From Brevibacillus sp. JNUCC-41 (lineage in GTDB: Bacteria; Bacillota; Bacilli; Bacillales; DSM-1321): DNA of 64,000 nucleotides. This document shows positions 41,959 through 51,105 of this stretch, one piece after another. The notes under the pieces were generated by a model, which was not told the origin of the DNA, did not search any database, and saw only the letters and a program-made list of their open reading frames with translations. The number at the start of each line of letters is the position of its first letter. Position 1 is the first letter of the stretch. The position numbers and the translations under genes are program-made. The DNA lies in the NCBI RefSeq assembly GCF_014844095.1, contig NZ_CP062163.1, positions 5,365,501 through 5,429,500 on the forward strand. The letters run 5' to 3'.

Positions 41959-42645
41959 ATGTTCCCAAATAAAAATCGTCAACCCGGACCCGGTTTTCAG
42001 CCACCCAATGGCGGAAGGATGCAGCAGCAACCTGCTCCTTTCAGACAGCCACGGCAAATTCCCCATCCTTATCAGCAGATGCAGCGGCCAATGGTCCAAA
42101 ACAGACAGCAGATGCCACAGGGACCTCAAGGTTTCCGAGGCCCTTTCTCCCAACCGCAGCGGCAGGAAATGCCGCCAGCAAAGAAAGAGGGGCTATTGTC
42201 AAAAATACTCGGTAAGTCGAAACAAAAAGGAGCTTCCCCCAATTTGTTTGCGCCAGCCGCTTCCACTAACAAAAGTTCTTCAAGAAGCAGTGGAGGCGGT
42301 ATTTTAGAAACATTAAAAAACCCTGATTCGCTTAATAATATGCTTTCCAACACGCAAAAAGTGTTGCAGGCCGCGGAACAATTCACGCCCATGGTGGAAC
42401 AATACGGGCCAGTGATTAAAAATCTGCCTTCCATGTGGAAAGTTTTCAGGAGCATATCATCAGCCGATGAGACCAAGGATGCGGGAGCTACCGTTGAAAG
42501 CGAGCCAAAGGTTGAGGAACAAAAAAGCATTGAGGTAAAAACGGATTCGAAGAAAAAAGATAAAGCTAAAGAAGCTAGCCCCATCGCCCAAGTTCGTACC
42601 GAAACGAAAAGGGAAAGATCATCCGGGCCCAAGCTTTATATATAA
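41959..42645 (+). CDS. yqfQ: YqfQ/VrrA-like protein with Pro/Gln-rich N-terminus
   Basis: A 228-residue protein starting MFPNKNRQPGPGFQPPN at ATG 41959 behind GGAGGTG. Residues 1-75 are a low-complexity Pro/Gln/Arg/Met region; the equivalent part of B. anthracis VrrA contains a variable-number repeat used for strain typing. The middle has a conserved helical segment (NPDSLNNMLSNTQKVLQAAEQF, split about 125-146) and the end is Lys/Glu-rich. No membrane helix. The name fits the place between cshB and ispH. Function unknown; a spore-coat link has been suggested for relatives. Confidence 0.8.
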   Translation: MFPNKNRQPGPGFQPPNGGRMQQQPAPFRQPRQIPHPYQQMQRPMVQNRQQMPQGPQGFRGPFSQPQRQEMPPAKKEGLLSKILGKSKQKGASPNLFAPAASTNKSSSRSSGGGILETLKNPDSLNNMLSNTQKVLQAAEQFTPMVEQYGPVIKNLPSMWKVFRSISSADETKDAGATVESEPKVEEQKSIEVKTDSKKKDKAKEASPIAQVRTETKRERSSGPKLYI

Positions 42646-42693
42646 TGTCTGAAAAAATTTTTCCAATAACTGATTTTATGTAAATATGATGTT

Positions 42694-42722
42694 TTGTAAT
42701 ATCATCTATGGTCTTATATAAT
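42694..42722 (+). promoter_or_regulatory. Sigma-A promoter of ispH
   Basis: TTGTAA (42694-42699), a 17-base spacer and a perfect TATAAT (42717-42722), with the start codon 50 bases later behind AAGGAGG. Confidence 0.8.
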
Positions 42723-42771
42723 AGAAAGGTATAAAAAGTGGGAGTTTCTTGCCTTGAAGGAGGACACATAG

Positions 42772-43716
42772 ATGAAAGTGATTAAAATTTCCCCGCGCGG
42801 CTATTGTTATGGCGTTGTCGATGCCATGGTCATCGCCCGAAATGCGGCTTTAGATAAAACCTTGCCACGTCCTATTTACATTTTAGGAATGATCGTGCAT
42901 AACAAACATGTGACGGATGCGTTCGAAGAAGAAGGCATCATCACGTTGGATGGAAGCAACCGCAACGATATCATCGAACAGGTAGACAGCGGAACCGTCA
43001 TCTTTACTGCTCACGGCGTTTCACCTGAGATTAGGAAGATCGCTGAGAAAAAAGGGCTCGTGACACTTGATGCAACATGTCCTGATGTTACGGCAACACA
43101 TGACTTAATTCGGGAAAAACAAGCGGAAGGCTATCAAATCATTTATATAGGCAAAAAAGGCCATCCGGAACCAGAAGGTGCTGTCGGTGTTGCCCCTGAT
43201 GTCGTTCACCTGGTTCAAAAGGATGAAGACGTGGAAGCCTTGAATTTGAATAGTGATAAGATCATCGTCACCAATCAAACAACGATGAGCCAATGGGATG
43301 TTTTGGATATCATGGATAAGGTCAAGGAAAAGTTCCCGCATGCCGAAGTCCATAAGGAAATTTGTTTAGCGACACAGGTTCGCCAAGAAGCGGTTGCCGA
43401 GCAAGCTGGCGAAGCTGATGTATTAATCGTTGTCGGAGATCCCAAGAGTAATAATTCAAACCGTCTTGCACAAGTATCCCAAGAGATTGCCGGCACGAGA
43501 GCTTATCGAATCGCCGACATTTCCGAGCTGAACCTTGAATGGCTAAAGGATGCAGAAACGGTTGCCGTCACTTCGGGGGCTTCTACACCAACTCCGATCA
43601 CGAAGGAAGTCATCACATTTCTAGAGCAATATGAAGCAAATGATGAATCGACTTGGAATACCGAAAAGAAAACGCCATTGCATAAGATTTTACCAAAGAT
43701 TAAAGTGAAGAAATGA
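42772..43716 (+). CDS. ispH: 4-hydroxy-3-methylbut-2-enyl diphosphate reductase
   Basis: A 314-residue enzyme, the last step of the MEP pathway, which makes IPP and DMAPP from HMBPP with a [4Fe-4S] cluster. The three cluster cysteines appear in GYCYG (12), DATCPDV (about 103) and [11 protein letters not shown] (about 200). Substrate motifs HNKHV, FTAHGV and TNQTTMS are present. AAGGAGGACAC precedes the ATG. It has its own promoter and terminator, and ispG in the same pathway lies 7.4 kb upstream. Confidence 0.97.
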   Translation: MKVIKISPRGYCYGVVDAMVIARNAALDKTLPRPIYILGMIVHNKHVTDAFEEEGIITLDGSNRNDIIEQVDSGTVIFTAHGVSPEIRKIAEKKGLVTLDATCPDVTATHDLIREKQAEGYQIIYIGKKGHPEPEGAVGVAPDVVHLVQKDEDVEALNLNSDKIIVTNQTTMSQWDVLDIMDKVKEKFPHAEVHKEICLATQVRQEAVAEQAGEADVLIVVGDPKSNNSNRLAQVSQEIAGTRAYRIADISELNLEWLKDAETVAVTSGASTPTPITKEVITFLEQYEANDESTWNTEKKTPLHKILPKIKVKK

Positions 43717-43727
43717 TTGCACAAAAC

Positions 43728-43755
43728 AAAGGCAGCCACTAAGGGCTGCCTTTTT
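43728..43755. terminator. Terminator between ispH and yqfO
   Basis: AAAGGCAGCC pairs with GGCTGCCTTT around ACTAAG, followed by five T. yqfO ends from the other side nine bases later, so it works in both directions. Confidence 0.9.
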
Positions 43756-43763
43756 CGTGTTAT

Positions 43764-44882
43764 TTAAATGAAGCGGAAAGGGTCTGTATTCATCCGGGAT
43801 GGAATGAATTCAACATCGTAGTTCTTTTCGCGGCACATTTTTTCAAGGATTCGTGCAACACCTTTTTTCATCACCTTTTCAACATTGTGGCCCGGATCCA
43901 CAATATTCAATCCAATCATCATCGCGTCATGGGCTGTATGGTAATACATATCACCTGTAACGTAAACATCAGCCCCCTTGAATTTCGCTGTCGTAAAGTA
44001 TTTATTGCCGTCTCCGCCCAAAACGGCCACTTTTTTTATCGGACTTTGCAAATCTCCAACGATACGCACCTTTTCAACATCGAGAGTCCGCTTCACATGT
44101 TCAGAAAATTGTTCGAGTGTCATCTCTTCAGCAAGTACACCAATCTTTCCTAAGCCAAGAGACTCACCTTTGTTCTCCAGTTTATAAATATCGTGAGCAA
44201 CTTCTTCATATGGATGGGCTTTAATCATCGCAGCTAGCACTTTCTTCTCGATATTTTCCGGGAATATCGTTTCAATCCTCATTTCAGCTACCTCTTCAAG
44301 CTTACCTTTAGAGCCAATTACCGGTTCACTGCCTTCACCTGGCAAGAAGCGTCCGGTCCCTTCCCCGGAAAACGAACAATTGCTATAGTTCCCGATCGCT
44401 CCGGCCCCTGCCTTGCCTAAGGCTTCCCTCACCTTTTGTTCGTCAGTCTTTGGAACATATACGACCAATTTCTTTAGGGCTGTCTCGTAAGTCGGAATCA
44501 ATACCTCTGTATCCTGCAATTGTAGCGCTTCGGCAAGTAAATCATTCACTCCGCCCTTAGCAACATCCAAATTGGTATGTGCAGCATAAACAGCGATATC
44601 ATGTTTAATCAGCTTTTCGATGATGCGGCCTCCAGCTGCGTTTGTATCGATCCGTTTCAATGGTCGGTAAATAAGCGGATGATGGGCGATGATCAATTCC
44701 ACTCCGTGTTCTATCGCTTCGTCTACAACCTCTTCCAGCACATCAAGGGCAATCAGCACTTTAGTAACCGGCTTATTGAGCTGCCCGACATGCAGCCCGA
44801 TTGGATCTCCCTCCATTGCATAATGCTTTGGGGAGAATTGTTCAAACGTTTCAATGATTTCGTGGCCATTCACTGTCTTCAC
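43764..44882 (-). CDS. yqfO: NIF3-family metal-binding protein YqfO
   Basis: A 372-residue NIF3/DUF34 protein. The two metal-binding halves carry LIIAHHPLIYRPL (about 63-75), YAAHTNLD (about 97-104) and DMYYHTAHDA (about 316-325). Between them lies a PII-like inserted domain (about 130-235), which gives the longer Gram-positive form. Relatives bind two metal ions; a GTP cyclohydrolase-related or metal-chaperone role is discussed but not settled. GTG 44882 lies four bases inside the trmK stop, behind GGAGGTGC, so translation is coupled. Confidence 0.9.
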   Translation of the reverse strand: MKTVNGHEIIETFEQFSPKHYAMEGDPIGLHVGQLNKPVTKVLIALDVLEEVVDEAIEHGVELIIAHHPLIYRPLKRIDTNAAGGRIIEKLIKHDIAVYAAHTNLDVAKGGVNDLLAEALQLQDTEVLIPTYETALKKLVVYVPKTDEQKVREALGKAGAGAIGNYSNCSFSGEGTGRFLPGEGSEPVIGSKGKLEEVAEMRIETIFPENIEKKVLAAMIKAHPYEEVAHDIYKLENKGESLGLGKIGVLAEEMTLEQFSEHVKRTLDVEKVRIVGDLQSPIKKVAVLGGDGNKYFTTAKFKGADVYVTGDMYYHTAHDAMMIGLNIVDPGHNVEKVMKKGVARILEKMCREKNYDVEFIPSRMNTDPFRFI

Positions 44883-45586
44883 CCTTTAAGCACCTCCTCA
44901 ATTACTGAAATCTGAGATCTTAATTCATTGCGCTTCGTTTCCAGTCCGCTTCTTCCGCTTTCATCCAATTGTTCGATGATTCTTTCCAAATGTTTTTTCT
45001 CAAGCTGCCATTTTTTTATGAAAATGTCACTGAATTGCTCTCTTAAATATGGACCGAAAGTGAGGCCGGCTTGCTTGTTCACCCCATAAGGGCGGAGCGG
45101 TTCTCCTTTTTTGGCAATTAAGATCTCGTAGATTTTCCCATCTTCTTCAAGGATTTCCTCTCCACTAAGTTCCCAGCCGTTTTCGATTAGCCAGCTGCGA
45201 ACATTCGCTGCACCTACATTAGGCTGAAGGATAAGTCTTTCTGCCTTGCCGAGTTTTCCTTTTCCGCTTTCCAATATACTTGATATTAACGTCCCACCCA
45301 TTCCTGCAATCGTAATGCATGTCGCTTCATCAGGATTCAATACTTCAAGCCCGTCTCCTTTACGGACTTCTATCTTGTCCCCAAGCCCCGTCATTGCCAC
45401 TTGCTTGCGTGCTGACTGATAGGGACCTTCTACAACCTCACCTGCTATAGCGCTGTCACACAAGCCGTTAGTCACCGCATAGCACGGTAAGTAAGCATGG
45501 TCTGAACCTATATCTGCTAGAATGCTTCCTTTTGGTATATGTATGGCTACACGTTCTAATCTCATCGATAGTTTTTCATGATTCAT
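44879..45586 (-). CDS. trmK: tRNA (adenine-22-N1)-methyltransferase TrmK
   Basis: A 235-residue SAM-dependent enzyme that makes m1A22 in tRNA. The SAM pocket ADIGSDHAYLPCYA (about 25-38) and the catalytic TIAGMGGTLI (about 92-101) motifs are diagnostic, and the tail (about 170-235) is a coiled coil that helps bind tRNA. ATG 45586 is chosen by family length; the ribosome site (AAGAGAG) is weak, and the frame is open to 45760. It is coupled to yqfO, as in B. subtilis yqfN-yqfO. Confidence 0.92.
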   Translation of the reverse strand: MNHEKLSMRLERVAIHIPKGSILADIGSDHAYLPCYAVTNGLCDSAIAGEVVEGPYQSARKQVAMTGLGDKIEVRKGDGLEVLNPDEATCITIAGMGGTLISSILESGKGKLGKAERLILQPNVGAANVRSWLIENGWELSGEEILEEDGKIYEILIAKKGEPLRPYGVNKQAGLTFGPYLREQFSDIFIKKWQLEKKHLERIIEQLDESGRSGLETKRNELRSQISVIEEVLKG

Positions 45587-45738
45587 ATTTATCAACTCTC
45601 TTAATTCAAATAATGTCTTACTATAATAAGTTTCCCATTCGATTATACCAAGTTCAATCGAAAAATTACAGATAGGAGAAATGGGGCCCTTTCTATCAGT
45701 TGGCAAAAGAAATCTTCCATCTGGAATCTCCCTTTTCC

Positions 45739-45795
45739 GAAAAATGAAAAACTGACTCAAAGAGCTCGCTTTCCAACGATTTCTTGAGTCAGTTT
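45739..45795 (-). terminator. Terminator of cccA
   Basis: AAACTGACTCAA (45749-45760) pairs over 12 bp with TTGAGTCAGTTT (45784-45795). On the minus strand it is followed by TTCATTTTT. It separates cccA from trmK. Confidence 0.8.
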
Positions 45796-45801
45796 CATGA
45801 C

Positions 45802-46170
45802 TTATTTCAGTCCATGAATATATTCGGCCATGGCGTCAATATTCTGTTCTTCGACTAGACCTGACGGCATTGCACCTCGTCCATTAGTGATCACTTCTTT
45901 AACCTCGTCCACCGACAGACGATCGCCTACTCCTTTTAGAGCAGGCCCTACACCGCCTTGATAGGCGTCACCATGACAAGAGATACAGTTTTGCTTATAA
46001 ATGTCCTCAGGTGATGCTGAGGCATTTTCTGTTTCTTCTGTCTTTTCGCCGCCCTCTTTTTCCTTAGCAAGATCTTTGGCATCACCCAAACCTTTAAACG
46101 AAAGTAAAAACATAAGTCCAATACCAAAAACCATGATAATAATAAAAGGCATTACTGGATTGCGATTCAT
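45802..46170 (-). CDS. cccA: Membrane-anchored cytochrome c-550
   Basis: A 122-residue cytochrome. One N-terminal membrane helix (VMPFIIIMVFGIGLMFLLSF, residues 6-25), an acidic linker (about 30-52) and a small haem domain with CISCH (Cys62, Cys65, His66) and the methionine ligand in GAMPSGL (Met101). It is anchored with the haem domain outside and carries electrons in the respiratory chain. ATG 46170 follows GGGGAGG. It sits between trmK and sigA, as in B. subtilis. Confidence 0.95.
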   Translation of the reverse strand: MNRNPVMPFIIIMVFGIGLMFLLSFKGLGDAKDLAKEKEGGEKTEETENASASPEDIYKQNCISCHGDAYQGGVGPALKGVGDRLSVDEVKEVITNGRGAMPSGLVEEQNIDAMAEYIHGLK

Positions 46171-46391
46171 AGTATTTCCTCCCCTATGTAGAACCTAAAC
46201 TTACCATAATTAATATTATATACAAACAACTATATATTATTTTACTTGAAAAGAGTTTCAAGTAAAAGCCCAAAAATAGAAGATATTATATAATTTCTTA
46301 AAATTGTCAAAAACTTATGTATATTTCCAAACATTTTACTTTTTCTTACATATGCTCATAATACCCTAAATTCATCATTTAAAACCGCTGG

Positions 46392-46922
46392 TTATATTAA
46401 TAAAAAGTAAAGAATGACAAGTGCTCCCAGGCCCCCCGCTATGGAAAAATGGAGCAGCTTCAGTTTTTTGCCAATTAGTATCCAGAGTCCGCAATTAATG
46501 AACAAGAAAATATAAAGGATACCTACTTTGCCGGGTGCCATGAATTCCGCAAAACTGATGGTTAGTAAAAGCAATGATAGCACCATTCCCATCAACGACA
46601 TTTGAAAAATGATTTTCCTGCCGATAAAGCGTCGGACCGCCAGCCAAAAGACAAGTATTGAAATTGTTGTCATAAGCATTTGCATTCTTATGGGTATTTC
46701 AGTAAAATAATTCAAAAATACAATAAATGCAAAAAGGACCCCAATCAACATCCCTGAAAAGATGCCGTTTTTTTTGCTCTCGGTTTTAATCGATTTAGAT
46801 GGCGGCTGTTCGCCTTGAGAGTATAATGCAAGCAGGTAATTACAATATTGTTCTGGAAGCATACGGCTTTCCTTCCAGGAGTTTATTTCTTGAATGATGA
46901 TTTTCTTTCTCATCTCATCCAT
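46392..46922 (-). CDS. Uncharacterised membrane protein upstream of cccA
   Basis: I do not recognise the family. A 176-residue protein starts MDEMRKKIIIQEINSWKES with a soluble helical head (about 1-50, rich in Trp, Tyr and Gln), followed by five membrane helices to the C-terminus (for example GIFSGMLIGVLFAFIVFLNYF and GALVILYFLLI). The head resembles a protein-interaction stub found before sensor or anti-sigma transmembrane parts, with KESRMLPEQYCNYLLALY being the best-conserved-looking part. ATG 46922 has AGAGGA ten bases upstream. It lies between sigA and cccA with no shared promoter obvious. Confidence 0.7.
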   Translation of the reverse strand: MDEMRKKIIIQEINSWKESRMLPEQYCNYLLALYSQGEQPPSKSIKTESKKNGIFSGMLIGVLFAFIVFLNYFTEIPIRMQMLMTTISILVFWLAVRRFIGRKIIFQMSLMGMVLSLLLLTISFAEFMAPGKVGILYIFLFINCGLWILIGKKLKLLHFSIAGGLGALVILYFLLI

Positions 46923-47046
46923 GGATCTCACTTCCTCTTCACTTTTTAACGGCTTAGCTTTTTAGTTATGCAAATTGTTTCCGATTCCATTATACGGAAA
47001 AACGGATAAGTATTGTTCTTTCAAGGATATTTTTACATTAAAATTT

Positions 47047-47091
47047 AAAAAAAGAGCCGCTCCCGAACGCTAGGCATTCAAAGAGGGCTCT
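47047..47091 (-). terminator. Terminator of the sigA operon
   Basis: AGAGCC (47086-47091 on the minus strand) pairs with GGCTCT (47053-47058); the loop holds GAATGCCTAGCGTTC, itself a small hairpin. Seven T follow. It lies 19 bases after the sigA stop. Confidence 0.8.
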
Positions 47092-47109
47092 GTAAAGGAC
47101 ATATAAATT

Positions 47110-48243
47110 CTATTCCAGGAAATCTTTCAAGCGTTTGCTGCGGCTTGGATGTCTCAGTTTACGTAGCGCCTTCGCTTCGATTTGACGGATACGCTCGCGG
47201 GTTACCCCAAACACTTTACCCACCTCTTCAAGAGTACGGGTGCGGCCATCATCAAGTCCAAAGCGGAGTCTCAAGACGTTCTCTTCACGGTCTGTAAGAG
47301 TATCCAATACGTCTTCAAGCTGTTCTTTCAAAAGTTCATATGCTGCATGTTCCGATGGGGAAGTCGCATCCTGATCTTCAATGAAATCACCTAAATGTGA
47401 ATCGTCCTCTTCACCTATTGGCGTTTCCAATGAAACAGGCTCCTGAGCTATTTTCAAGATTTCACGAACTTTTTCAGGTGTTAAGTCCATATCCTCCGCA
47501 ATTTCTTCCGGAGAAGGTTCACGTCCTAAATCCTGAAGAAGCTGTCTTTGGACACGGATCAATTTATTGATGGTTTCCACCATATGCACCGGTATCCGGA
47601 TCGTTCTTGCTTGGTCGGCAATGGCACGGGTTATCGCTTGGCGAATCCACCATGTTGCATACGTACTGAACTTGAATCCCTTGCGGTAATCAAATTTTTC
47701 CACTGCTTTGATAAGGCCCATATTACCTTCCTGAATCAAATCAAGGAAAAGCATTCCGCGTCCGACATAGCGCTTGGCGATACTGACAACAAGACGAAGG
47801 TTAGCTTCTGCCAAACGGCGTTTCGCTTCTTCATCTCCATCTTCAATTCTCGTCGCCAGAGATATTTCCTCTTCTGCCGATAAAAGGTCGACCCGACCAA
47901 TTTCCTTTAAATACATGCGTACTGGGTCATTAATTTTAACGCCAGGAGGAACACTTAAATCATTTAAGTCAAACTCTTCTTCTTTTGCAAGTTTCTTCTC
48001 ATCAGGATCGTCTTCATCTTCGTCTTCCTCACCATCAGTGAGTATTTCGACGCCATTTTCTGCTAACACCTCATAGAACTCATCCATTTGATCGGAATCC
48101 AACTCAAAACCGCCAATCATTTCAGCAATTTTTTCTAAAGTCAAAGAGCCCCGTTTTTTACCTAGCTCTAGTAATTTTTCTTTCACCTGTTCAAGGCTAA
48201 ATTCATTATCAACTTGTTTGGAACGTGCTGGTTTTTCAGCCAT
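47110..48243 (-). CDS. sigA: Primary sigma factor SigA
   Basis: A 377-residue housekeeping sigma-70 factor. Region 1.1 (about 1-70, acidic), 1.2 ([15 protein letters not shown], about 108-122), 2 ([25 protein letters not shown] through [14 protein letters not shown]), 3 and 4 with the helix-turn-helix [21 protein letters not shown] (about 340-360) are all present. The aspartate/glutamate run EDEDEDDP sits around 77-84. AAGGAGGGG precedes the ATG. It is the last gene of yqxD-dnaG-sigA and recognises the -35/-10 motifs noted elsewhere in this window. Confidence 0.98.
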   Translation of the reverse strand: MAEKPARSKQVDNEFSLEQVKEKLLELGKKRGSLTLEKIAEMIGGFELDSDQMDEFYEVLAENGVEILTDGEEDEDEDDPDEKKLAKEEEFDLNDLSVPPGVKINDPVRMYLKEIGRVDLLSAEEEISLATRIEDGDEEAKRRLAEANLRLVVSIAKRYVGRGMLFLDLIQEGNMGLIKAVEKFDYRKGFKFSTYATWWIRQAITRAIADQARTIRIPVHMVETINKLIRVQRQLLQDLGREPSPEEIAEDMDLTPEKVREILKIAQEPVSLETPIGEEDDSHLGDFIEDQDATSPSEHAAYELLKEQLEDVLDTLTDREENVLRLRFGLDDGRTRTLEEVGKVFGVTRERIRQIEAKALRKLRHPSRSKRLKDFLE

Positions 48244-48278
48244 TAGTTCCCCTCCTTCCAGGACTTACACCTAAACGA

Positions 48279-50087
48279 CTACAACATTTTACGCAATTTA
48301 ATGATTTCCATGGCAATTTGTGCAGCAGTGACATAATCACTTCGTCTAACTGCATCTTTTTCTTCAACTTGTTTTTCTTTTATCTTTAACAACTTTTCAT
48401 ATTTCAACACTTGATTTATACAATCGGTCAGTTCTTTATCGGTAACTTCCTCATTCACTGACATCATTTCTATTTCAGAAACGATCCTTCTCAAGTTTGG
48501 ATCCGGTAAATAAGTAAGGAAAAAGCTTGTATCCGGTTCGTGTCCATCTTCATAGAACGCATATAAATAGGTGATGATTGCCTGATGTTCATCTACATGA
48601 AAGACCGTTTGACCAAGCAACTGCTGAATTTTGAATGTCATATCCCTGCTTTTTAGCATATGGGCAATCAACTTCATTTCAGCATTATGGTGAGCAGGCT
48701 TTAACTTATGCTCATATTGCAGGGCCATCTTCTTTGGAGCTGCTGGCTGCGGCAGTGTCCCCTTCTTGCGTTCCGTAAAGAACACCTGACGCTGCTGCTG
48801 TTCCAGCGCATCCAATGAAAGGGAAAATTCAGAGGATAGCTGCCGGAGATAATGATCCCTCTCCACTGCATTGGGCAATCGCGAAATTTCTTTAAGGACT
48901 TCTTCGATATATTGAATTCGATCTCCTTCATTATTTACATTTTTCCCTCGACGCAAATAATGCATTTTGAATGCCATGTAGGTTAAACTGGCCCCTATTA
49001 CTTCAGAAACAAAGCTTTTTTCACCGAATTCCTTTATGTAGTCATCGGGGTCCAAGTTATCAGGCATGAGAGCGACTTTCACGGAAAACTCATGGTCCTG
49101 TAACATATTAACTGCACGATTGGCGGCGTTCAATCCCGCAGAGTCCGAATCGTAGCAAATAAGTATCTGGTCAGTATTTCTTTTTAAAAGCTGGATATGC
49201 TGGTCCGTCAGGGCAGTGCCCATTGTAGCGACCGCATTCTCCACACCTGCGCCAACTGCTGAAATGCAATCGGCAAAGCCCTCAAAAATGACAGCTTGTT
49301 CTTTCTTTCGTATGTGTGGTCTTGCATGATGGAAATTATATAAAGTTTTACTTTTATTAAAGATTGGCGTTTCAGGACTATTCAAATATTTGGGCTCATC
49401 GTCCCCCATCGCTCTTCCTGAAAACGCAATCGTATTTCCTTGATGATCCATAATTGGAAACATGACTCTATTTCTGAAACGGTCAAAATATGACTCGTCT
49501 TTTTCCCTGTAAATAATAAGCCCTGCCTGCTCCATGTATTCCGCTGGAAACCCGCGTTTTAAAAGGAATTTGGACACGAAGTCCCATGAATCCAAAGAGT
49601 AGCCAATTTGGAACTTTTCTATCGTTTCTTCAGTAAACCCGCGTTTAAGTAAATATTCGAGAGCATCCTGCCCCTCTTTCGTATTAACGAGGAGATGATG
49701 ATAAAACTTCCTCAGCAGGTCATGGGCTTCAATCATTTGCTGAGAGCCTGCCGGCATGTTAGATCGCTTGGAATCCTTATTGATTTCAACATCCAAAGGA
49801 ACATTTCCTTTTTCAGCTAAAACTTTTGCAGATTCCACAAAGCTGTAGCCTTCTATATCCATCAAGAAGGTGAAAATATTCCCGCCTGCCCCGCAACCAA
49901 AACAGTGAAAAATTTGTTTTTCCGTTGAAACGGAAAACGAGGGCGAGTTTTCACCATGAAATGGACATAGGCCAAAGTAATTGCGCCCCTGCTTCTTCAG
50001 CTGGACATACTCCCCAATTAAATCTACAATGTCAACAGCTTCGCGAATTTGATTAATTTTCTCATCTTCTATACGGCCATTTATCAT
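48279..50087 (-). CDS. dnaG: DNA primase
   Basis: A 602-residue primase. The N-terminal zinc ribbon uses Cys41, His44, Cys62 and Cys65 (CPFHGENSPSF, HCFGCGAGG). The TOPRIM core has VIFEGFADCISA (catalytic Glu, about 270) and ICYDSDSAG (Asp-x-Asp, about 315). The C-terminal helicase-binding domain is helical (about 450-602). It makes RNA primers for both strands of replication. ATG 50087 follows AAGGTGG. The unit yqxD-dnaG-sigA links replication and transcription initiation, as in other Bacillus. Confidence 0.97.
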   Translation of the reverse strand: MINGRIEDEKINQIREAVDIVDLIGEYVQLKKQGRNYFGLCPFHGENSPSFSVSTEKQIFHCFGCGAGGNIFTFLMDIEGYSFVESAKVLAEKGNVPLDVEINKDSKRSNMPAGSQQMIEAHDLLRKFYHHLLVNTKEGQDALEYLLKRGFTEETIEKFQIGYSLDSWDFVSKFLLKRGFPAEYMEQAGLIIYREKDESYFDRFRNRVMFPIMDHQGNTIAFSGRAMGDDEPKYLNSPETPIFNKSKTLYNFHHARPHIRKKEQAVIFEGFADCISAVGAGVENAVATMGTALTDQHIQLLKRNTDQILICYDSDSAGLNAANRAVNMLQDHEFSVKVALMPDNLDPDDYIKEFGEKSFVSEVIGASLTYMAFKMHYLRRGKNVNNEGDRIQYIEEVLKEISRLPNAVERDHYLRQLSSEFSLSLDALEQQQRQVFFTERKKGTLPQPAAPKKMALQYEHKLKPAHHNAEMKLIAHMLKSRDMTFKIQQLLGQTVFHVDEHQAIITYLYAFYEDGHEPDTSFFLTYLPDPNLRRIVSEIEMMSVNEEVTDKELTDCINQVLKYEKLLKIKEKQVEEKDAVRRSDYVTAAQIAMEIIKLRKML

Positions 50088-50137
50088 TTTTCCACCTTGC
50101 AATATTGGTGATAGTTTTTTTAATTCGATACTGTTTC

Positions 50138-50620
50138 CTAATTCCCTGCAAAGTTCGACAATGTTTTCATAAGTTTATTTGTAAAACATGCACGATCTTC
50201 CTTTGTGAATGCTTTCGGCCCTTTCGTATGCTTACCCTGCCTGCGGAGTTTCGCCGACTGATAACGCATATCCAAGAGCATGAAAATATTCTCGTCAGTG
50301 TATTCTTTTCCCCTTGGCGAAAGGACATAAACGTTTTTAGGAAGCAGGGTCCCAGCCAAACCAATATCTGCTGTAACGACAATATCACCCTTTTTTACTG
50401 AGTTTACTATATAAAGATCTGCCGCTTCTTTGTCTGCATCGACATAAACCCATTTACCTTCAGGGTTATTCATCATATTTTTATATGATGCAACAAAACA
50501 GACTTCAACATCGTGCAAATTTGCACAATGAAGGATTTCGTCTTTCACCGGGCATGCATCGGCATCGACGTGTATCGTAGGTTTATTATTCATACCTTCT
50601 AATTCTACATCTTTCTGCAT
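50138..50620 (-). CDS. yqxD: UPF0178 (YaiI/YqxD) family protein
   Basis: A 160-residue protein of the PIN-like UPF0178 family. Motifs are IHVDADACPVKDE (about 16-28), VTADIGLA (about 83-90) and PRGKEYTDENI (about 102-112); the conserved aspartates suggest a metal-dependent nuclease fold, though activity is not shown. ATG 50620 follows GGGGAGAAAAAGG; ATG 50593 is an alternative. First gene of the dnaG-sigA unit, 50 bases before dnaG. Confidence 0.88.
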   Translation of the reverse strand: MQKDVELEGMNNKPTIHVDADACPVKDEILHCANLHDVEVCFVASYKNMMNNPEGKWVYVDADKEAADLYIVNSVKKGDIVVTADIGLAGTLLPKNVYVLSPRGKEYTDENIFMLLDMRYQSAKLRRQGKHTKGPKAFTKEDRACFTNKLMKTLSNFAGN

Positions 50621-51044
50621 AATCCTTTTTCTCCCCTAAAATTTATGAAGATATGGTGAATTTTCAGCATTGATTCAGAGGATTCCCTCTAAAAAGAGCA
50701 CAAATCATTCTCCAAAGAATACCTGCTTATTTAAGTGAAAGCACCTCTTTTGCCTTGAAAAAGACCAGCCCTTCCTGAATTATACGGAACATGTCGAATT
50801 ATTTTTACAATAAAAACCTTGACATCTCATTAACCTTTAGTTTATTCCTTATTAATTAAGTCTAAACCTTAAGATTACTTTTTTCTCACAATTTTTTATT
50901 ATAGTCTATTTGATTAGAAGATGCCAACATTTAAATTCTGAATGTTTTTTCATGCAAATCAGCGGATTGCACTTGGAAACTAGAGGAATTTTATGTAATT
51001 ATTTTGAACTTATTCTTGTTATTCCCTTTTTCGACCTTGGCATT
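50621..51044. other. Gene-free promoter region of yqxD-dnaG-sigA
   Basis: About 420 AT-rich bases without a gene. On the minus strand a perfect -10 (TATAAT, 50779-50784) has TTGTAA 20 bases upstream, and between them at 50792-50798 lies a perfect Spo0A core (TGTCGAA on the plus strand). The leader from there to yqxD would be about 150 bases. TTGACA-like and TATAAT-like pairs further up (near 50910) may be a second promoter. No RNA gene was recognised. Confidence 0.5.
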
Positions 51045-51085
51045 AAAATGTGAGCTGACACATAGAGTGTCTAGCTCACATTTTA
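51045..51085 (-). terminator. Terminator of ccpN-ppsR
   Basis: AAAATGTGAGCT plus GACAC pairs with GTGTC plus AGCTCACATTTT over 17 bp with one bulge. The U-run on the minus strand is TTTTAAT. It follows ppsR by about 20 bases. Confidence 0.8.
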
Positions 51086-51105
51086 ATTTGCCTTAATTAT
51101 AAGGA

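Noticed and set aside
42126-42632. Long open frame antisense to yqfQ
   Set aside because: It is a by-product of the Pro/Gln/Ser/Lys-rich codons of yqfQ; no ribosome site and no family resemblance.
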